From Methanolobus psychrophilus R15 (GTDB lineage: Archaea; Halobacteriota; Methanosarcinia; Methanosarcinales; Methanosarcinaceae), in NCBI GenBank assembly GCA_000306725.1, contig CP003083.1:496001-560000 (forward strand): a DNA stretch of 64,000 bases, written 5' to 3'. The position numbers and the translations under genes were made by a program. Shown one piece after another: positions 59,601 through 64,000 of this stretch (the first letter of the stretch is position 1; each line of letters begins with the position of its first letter). The notes beneath the pieces were generated by a model, which was not told where the DNA came from, searched no databases, and worked only from the letters and a program-made list of their open reading frames with translations.

Positions 59601-60941
59601 ATGATGGAACTTTCATTTAACCAAGGTACAATTGTCATTTATGGGAATGCCAGGATACCAAATTCTACATGGGATGAGCGTTCAAAAACTTTCAGGGCAA
59701 TGGCTCTGTACTACAGAGATATTATCGATTACCTCAAAAACTCAGGTATTAGCTACACAGATAATGTCCTTGATCTACTGCCGTGTCCTGAACTTAAGAG
59801 CACAATAGAATTGAGAGGATATCAACAAAAATCTATTGATGCATGGATCCAGAATAGCAACCGTGGGGTCATCGTGCTACCAACTGGGAGTGGTAAAACT
59901 GTTGTGGGGATCAACGCAATTTCCTTGTTGAACACACCAACAATAGTGATAGTTCCAACTCTTGACCTGCTTGATCAGTGGCGATCTAAGCTGCAAGAGG
60001 AATTCAAAGTTGATGTGGGAATGCTTGGTGGAGGCAAGCAGGAAATAAAAGCCTTAACTGTATCCACATACGACTCTGCATATATCCATGCTGCCAGACT
60101 GGGGAACAAATTTGGTCTCATGATCTTTGATGAAGTTCATCATCTTCCTGCAGAAGGCTACAGGCAAATAGCTGAGATGTTTGCTTCACCTTTCAGGATG
60201 GGCCTAACAGCTACATATGAGAGAGAAGACGGAGCCCATAGTGAGATCAACAGGCTTGTTGGTGGAAAGGTATTCGAGAAAAAGGTGAAAGATCTTGCAG
60301 GAAAGCATCTATCTCCTTTCAAGCTTCAAAAGATAGTGGTTGAGCTGACCGAGAACGAGCAGATGGAATACGAGCATGATCAGGGAATTTTTGTAGACTA
60401 TCTAAGGAAAAATAATATCATAATCAGAAGCCCGTCTGATTTTCAGAAGATCGTTATTCGAAGTGGAAGGGATCCAAATGCAAGGGGAGCTCTCCTTGCA
60501 AGAAACAAAGCGAGGGATATCGCCCTGAACAGCGCATCTAAAATAGAAAAGTTCAGAGAGATCCTGAAAGAGCATAATGATAGCAGGTTATTTATTTTCA
60601 CCGAGCACAACAAACTTGTCTATAGGATATCAAAGGAATTCCTGATACCTGCCATAACCTATAAAACACCAGGCAAGGAGAGGAGTGAGATCCTTGATCG
60701 GTTCAAGTCAGGAGCGTATAGGGCAGTTGTTACATCGAAAGTCCTGGATGAAGGCATAGATGTCCCTGAAGCAGATGTGGGTGTGATCCTGAGCGGGACA
60801 GGCAGTGGAAGGGCTTTTATTCAGAGGTTAGGAAGGATACTCCGAAAGAAGGAAGGAAAGGAAGCTATCCTATATGAGGTCGTATCGGCAGAGACAAGCG
60901 AGATCAACACTGCAAAAAGAAGAAACAAAGCTTTAAAATAG
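59601..60941 (+). CDS. xpb: XPB/Rad25-family DNA helicase
   Basis: A 446-residue SF2 helicase of the archaeal XPB type. Residues 1-70 form the damage-recognition-like domain. RGYQQKSIDAWI and LPTGSGKT (about 93-100) open helicase domain 1, DEVHH is at 177-181, and the XPB-specific RED motif is at 208-210 (TATYERED). Helicase domain 2 has VTSKVLDEGIDVPEADVGV and QRLGRILR. It should melt or translocate DNA in nucleotide excision repair or transcription-coupled events. The Bax1 nuclease gene follows nine bases later, so the two are co-expressed. Confidence 0.93.
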   Translation: MMELSFNQGTIVIYGNARIPNSTWDERSKTFRAMALYYRDIIDYLKNSGISYTDNVLDLLPCPELKSTIELRGYQQKSIDAWIQNSNRGVIVLPTGSGKTVVGINAISLLNTPTIVIVPTLDLLDQWRSKLQEEFKVDVGMLGGGKQEIKALTVSTYDSAYIHAARLGNKFGLMIFDEVHHLPAEGYRQIAEMFASPFRMGLTATYEREDGAHSEINRLVGGKVFEKKVKDLAGKHLSPFKLQKIVVELTENEQMEYEHDQGIFVDYLRKNNIIIRSPSDFQKIVIRSGRDPNARGALLARNKARDIALNSASKIEKFREILKEHNDSRLFIFTEHNKLVYRISKEFLIPAITYKTPGKERSEILDRFKSGAYRAVVTSKVLDEGIDVPEADVGVILSGTGSGRAFIQRLGRILRKKEGKEAILYEVVSAETSEINTAKRRNKALK

Positions 60942-60949
60942 GACTAAGA

Positions 60950-62479
60950 ATGCTTACCAGTGACCTTCTTGTTACAAAAAGCTACAAAGGAAAGATCGAA
61001 CCAGTCTATGCTAAACTTGACCGGGCAAACCTTGAGATCGCAGGTTCTCTTATAGATATATTCCAGAAACATGTCGGTAAAACATATGGAGAACTCTCTG
61101 AAGAGCTTGAAGGTATCGAAGAGCTCGATTTTCGTTTGATAAGAGGCCTGTCTCAAATACTTAAGAGAAAATGCGTCATCGAAATGGATGCGAACATAGA
61201 GCCATCTACTGCCAGAAAAATGGTTTTTGAGGATTGCAATGGTGCAGTTTCCGATCTAATAGAAAGAGATGAGGTCATAAACAGGGTTGCTAGAAAGCTA
61301 TCAGTTAAACCTGATGAACTGGAAAAGGTCCTGTGGGCAGATATGGAGGAGAACTCGATAATCAAGGAATTCCAATCAATTGCCCCTGAAGATCTGCTCA
61401 GACAATATAATCTGTCACTGACACAAACCCTTCTTTTTAAAGCAACGGGCATGGAGATCCAAATAGAGGATCATTTCCAGGAGGTATTCTGGAAGATCAA
61501 ACGGTTTGGATTGATGTACTCCATAAAGGATGGCAGGATATACCTGGATGGAGCTGTTTCCTTGTTCAAACTGACTGAAAGATACGGCACTTCCCTGGCA
61601 AAACTGCTGCCAACCATCATGAAGTGCAAGAAATGGAGCTTAAAAGCAAGCATCTTGAAAAAAACAATGACAGGAAAACGGATATATGATTTCACTCTCG
61701 ATGACACCCGTCCAATATTCGATATTGAACCCGATCCCAACTCCGGTTTGGAGACCTTTGACAGTGCTATTGAAAAGGAGTTCTCTTTGCTTAGTTTCAA
61801 TGACTGGCATGTCAAGAGAGAATCGGCAGTATTGAAAGCAGGTCAATATGCCTTTATTCCCGATTTTTCCCTCGAGAAGGACGGCAAGAAAATATACGTT
61901 GAAATAATCGGCTTCTGGACACCTGAATATCTCAAGAAGAAGATCCAGAAGATAAACCTGCTGGATAAGAAGGAAAAAGAAGATATGATACTTCTTGTGA
62001 ATAAGAAGCTTGCCTGCTCTGGTTCGGAATTCAATATGGACAACATCATTTTCTACGACAGGAAGGTACCGTATCTGGAGGTTCTCAAGATCCTGCGAGG
62101 ATATGAAGAGAAACAGGTCACAGAGGACATTGAAAGACTTAAAAATGTCGAAATTGTTTTTGAAGGAAATATTATCGATCTCGAGGAGACTGCCAGAAAA
62201 TACGGGGTCACCCTCGATGCTTTGCTGAATGCTATTAAAAACGATAACAATGCCAATGCCAATGCCAATGATTATCTGCGGATCGGACATCAGCTTGTGG
62301 ACGATCAAACCCTAAAAGCTGTTGAGGACGAGTTGAATGGTGTAAAAAAGTACAACGAAGCTCTTATTATTATCGAGAAATATGGGATTAAAGGTCAGCA
62401 GGTATTTGATATTCTCGGATATAAGGTGAGATGGAGCGGACTTGATCCAGATAACGCAGAAATAGTGAAACTCTCATAG
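60950..62479 (+). CDS. bax1: Bax1 nuclease (DUF790), XPB partner
   Basis: A 509-residue protein. The DUF790 N-terminal part begins MLTSDLLVTKSYKGKIEPVY; a winged-helix/thumb region follows; the nuclease domain near 300-360 carries FIPDFSLEKDGKKIYVEIIG, the PD-(D/E)xK site. In characterised archaea Bax1 binds XPB and cuts at a bubble edge on damaged DNA. Here the C terminus (about 390-509) is extended by two short helix-turn-helix-like parts joined by a linker with a NANANAND repeat (AATGCC units at 62248-62270). Operon partner of xpb. Confidence 0.88.
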   Translation: MLTSDLLVTKSYKGKIEPVYAKLDRANLEIAGSLIDIFQKHVGKTYGELSEELEGIEELDFRLIRGLSQILKRKCVIEMDANIEPSTARKMVFEDCNGAVSDLIERDEVINRVARKLSVKPDELEKVLWADMEENSIIKEFQSIAPEDLLRQYNLSLTQTLLFKATGMEIQIEDHFQEVFWKIKRFGLMYSIKDGRIYLDGAVSLFKLTERYGTSLAKLLPTIMKCKKWSLKASILKKTMTGKRIYDFTLDDTRPIFDIEPDPNSGLETFDSAIEKEFSLLSFNDWHVKRESAVLKAGQYAFIPDFSLEKDGKKIYVEIIGFWTPEYLKKKIQKINLLDKKEKEDMILLVNKKLACSGSEFNMDNIIFYDRKVPYLEVLKILRGYEEKQVTEDIERLKNVEIVFEGNIIDLEETARKYGVTLDALLNAIKNDNNANANANDYLRIGHQLVDDQTLKAVEDELNGVKKYNEALIIIEKYGIKGQQVFDILGYKVRWSGLDPDNAEIVKLS

Positions 62480-62655
62480 CCAGATGGCCATTATTTGCTC
62501 AGATGAATGGCGGTTGTGTGGAGAAAATACAAACAAGAACAGATGAAGATTAGAGTTGGTACTATTTCTACATCATAATAGTACAATAACTGCAGCAAAC
62601 TACTCTTCTGTATGGTGTGGTCCCAAGCTAATTATCGAATTACAAACGCAACCGA

Positions 62656-62672
62656 CCCGCCGCAGGCGGCAC
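62656..62672. repeat. GC-rich palindrome, REP-like
   Basis: CCCGCCGCAGGCGGCAC; near copies on the other strand are at 6107-6123 and 11243-11257, all in gaps between genes. The surrounding gap (62480-62764) has no gene with convincing signals. Confidence 0.35.
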
Positions 62673-62764
62673 ATTTCAATGCTACTGATAAAGAAAGGAA
62701 CAAAGCCTTTATTCCCATTTTGCCTGAATATCGAGGATTTCTACAGAGCCTGATATTAATGCAT

Positions 62765-64000
62765 TCATATGCCAGTCTTGGCTGTGATGCGCCCCGTGTT
62801 CACAGCTTTCACCAGCTTCTGATAGTCCTTCTCATTCTGGTCGGCATAAGCCATCGAGAATTCAGCAATTGCCTTGGCAAAATCCTTACCGCTACCAAGG
62901 TAACCGGAGATGGAAGAGGCATCACCTGTACGGGCGTGAGCCCTGGCAAGGCACCAGCTGCATATAGCCACATAAACCCTGAAGGAAGATTTGTCCATGT
63001 CGGTAACGTCGAAGGAACCTTTCATGTCCTTGAGCTGGCGCCAGTACTGGTCCCGTTGCGTCAACGGACTGGTGATCCATCCAAGGAACATGTCACTTGC
63101 AGCCTCCATGAGGTGCTGAGCGATCACAACACGCTGGCCGTGCGATACACCGGGCCGTTTCGGAACATAGTCCTCAAGCACTGAACGACCGGCTTCCTTT
63201 AGCTGCAGGATCAGGAAATCGTCCTCAGCTCCACCTTTCACCAGCAGGATCAAGCAGCGTGTTCCAACACTGCCCACCCCGCCTACCCGCAGGGCTGCAT
63301 CAACTATATGAAAGCGCCGCAGCAGGAAACGCCTCTCGTCAGGCAAGCTGTCTAGGTATTGGACCCAGATCTTCTCGGCATAGTCTGCGGACACCTGCGG
63401 CATTTCTTCACGAGAGAGATACTGAGAGAGGTTTGTTTCACGCAGAGGCACCAATAGCGGCGGTTCGGTTTTAATGCGCCGATGACCGTTCTCCATCACA
63501 GTCAGCTTTTCAAGGGTTTGCTCCTGGTTCCTGGAACGTGCCTTGGCAACAGCCTTCTCTGCATCTTTCTTACCTTTTCCGGAAGAGGCCCGCTCGAAGA
63601 CTTTCAGTAGAGTATCGGCATCTACCTGGTAGTAGTACCAGACGTCCATGGTGTCCATCCCGGAGAAGCGATCCATGACCTTGCAGTAGGCCTTGGGAAC
63701 AGTGGCAGCCATTTTCCTGCACTCGTTCCTGTCAAGGCCTATCTCCCGGCCTGCGACTACGGCGCTGACAGCCAGACGTTTCAGATCCCATTCCCATGGA
63801 CCGGGAAACGCCTCGTCAAAATCATTTATATCGAAGACCAGTTTGCGTTCAGGTGTGGCGAAGAGGCCGAAGTTGGCCAGATGAGCATCACCACACAGCA
63901 TCGTTGTGATGCCCGACACCGGCGACGATGCCAGATCTGCCGCCATAACAGCTGCCGAACCGCGCAGGAAGGCAAAAGGCGAGGCCAGCATGCGACCGTA
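62765..64000 (-). CDS. DUF2252 family protein (5' end outside window)
   Basis: At least 411 codons; the frame remains open to the window edge, and RMLASPFAFLRGSAAVMAAD matches an internal stretch of the family, so the true start is beyond 64000. TMLCGDAHLANFG, FDINDFDEAFPGPWEWDLKR and RCLILLVKGG are diagnostic of DUF2252, a kinase-like-fold family with a conserved H/N/D set (GDAHLxN and DxNDFD resemble the catalytic and metal sites of aminoglycoside phosphotransferases). Substrate unknown. Its composition is more GC-rich than its neighbours, hinting at transfer from bacteria, where the family is common. Confidence 0.85.
   Translation of the reverse strand, partial: YGRMLASPFAFLRGSAAVMAADLASSPVSGITTMLCGDAHLANFGLFATPERKLVFDINDFDEAFPGPWEWDLKRLAVSAVVAGREIGLDRNECRKMAATVPKAYCKVMDRFSGMDTMDVWYYYQVDADTLLKVFERASSGKGKKDAEKAVAKARSRNQEQTLEKLTVMENGHRRIKTEPPLLVPLRETNLSQYLSREEMPQVSADYAEKIWVQYLDSLPDERRFLLRRFHIVDAALRVGGVGSVGTRCLILLVKGGAEDDFLILQLKEAGRSVLEDYVPKRPGVSHGQRVVIAQHLMEAASDMFLGWITSPLTQRDQYWRQLKDMKGSFDVTDMDKSSFRVYVAICSWCLARAHARTGDASSISGYLGSGKDFAKAIAEFSMAYADQNEKDYQKLVKAVNTGRITAKTGI

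Noticed and set aside
61640-62308. 222-residue frame opposite the Bax1 gene
   Set aside because: Shadow of a well-supported gene; no ribosome site and no family match.

Overview
The window looks like chromosome from a methylotrophic methanogen of the Methanosarcinaceae (Methanolobus / Methanococcoides / Methanomethylovorans type). The basis is gene content: a FilR1-type methanogen regulator, a DUF1638 protein, an archaeal XPB-Bax1 repair pair, archaeal TATA promoters, a multi-PAS membrane histidine kinase, DUF1616 and SIMPL proteins, and IS605-family TnpB elements. The genus is inferred from memory of these families; no search was run.

Layout. 0-5 kb: the tail of a glycan locus (GT-C-like membrane protein, asparagine synthase, FemAB-like transferase). 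5-20 kb: envelope and signalling genes (TspO-like, SIMPL, GATE-domain transporter-like, TPR protein, PAS histidine kinase, CPBP protease with DUF1616 protein, secreted protein). This stretch is littered with decay products: a 104-bp MITE-like element, a broken copy of the GATE gene and two broken copies of a DUF457 hydrolase whose intact copy lies at 19.4 kb. 20.1-21.5 kb: a TnpB element inserted in a duplicated DUF457/GT2 module.

21.6-43.2 kb is a large surface-polysaccharide locus made of two convergent operons. The plus-strand operon carries GT2, GT4, an alpha/alpha-toroid protein, a two-domain oxidoreductase, a CapK-like ligase, a CapA-like protein, three more glycosyltransferases and a polymerase-like membrane protein. 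The minus-strand operon carries two epimerases, WecB, WecC, a second nucleotide-sugar dehydrogenase, an acyltransferase and a Wzx-type flippase. WecB and WecC should supply UDP-ManNAc and UDP-ManNAcA, the glycosyltransferases build the repeat unit, and the flippase and polymerase-like protein export and extend it. Roughly 27.2-37.7 kb is much more AT-rich than the rest, and its right edge falls inside an epimerase gene, which suggests cassette exchange. A similar composition break lies inside wecC.

43.5-45.3 kb is a scar: a membrane-protein gene cut by an IS5-type transposase remnant. 45.4-54.2 kb is an integrated virus-like element with ribbon-helix-helix regulators, zinc-ribbon proteins, a RecA/RadA-like ATPase, a PrimPol-SF3 helicase, a ParB-like protein and both terminase subunits. 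No portal, capsid, tail or integrase gene was recognised, so it is a truncated provirus or a satellite. 54.3-56.1 kb is a dead RelE-type toxin system whose partner gene is cut by a second TnpB element.

56.2-64 kb returns to host genes: DUF1638, FilR1-type regulator, AAA_14/DUF4143 ATPase, XPB helicase with Bax1 nuclease, and a DUF2252 protein cut by the window end. No rRNA, no complete tRNA and no CRISPR array were found.
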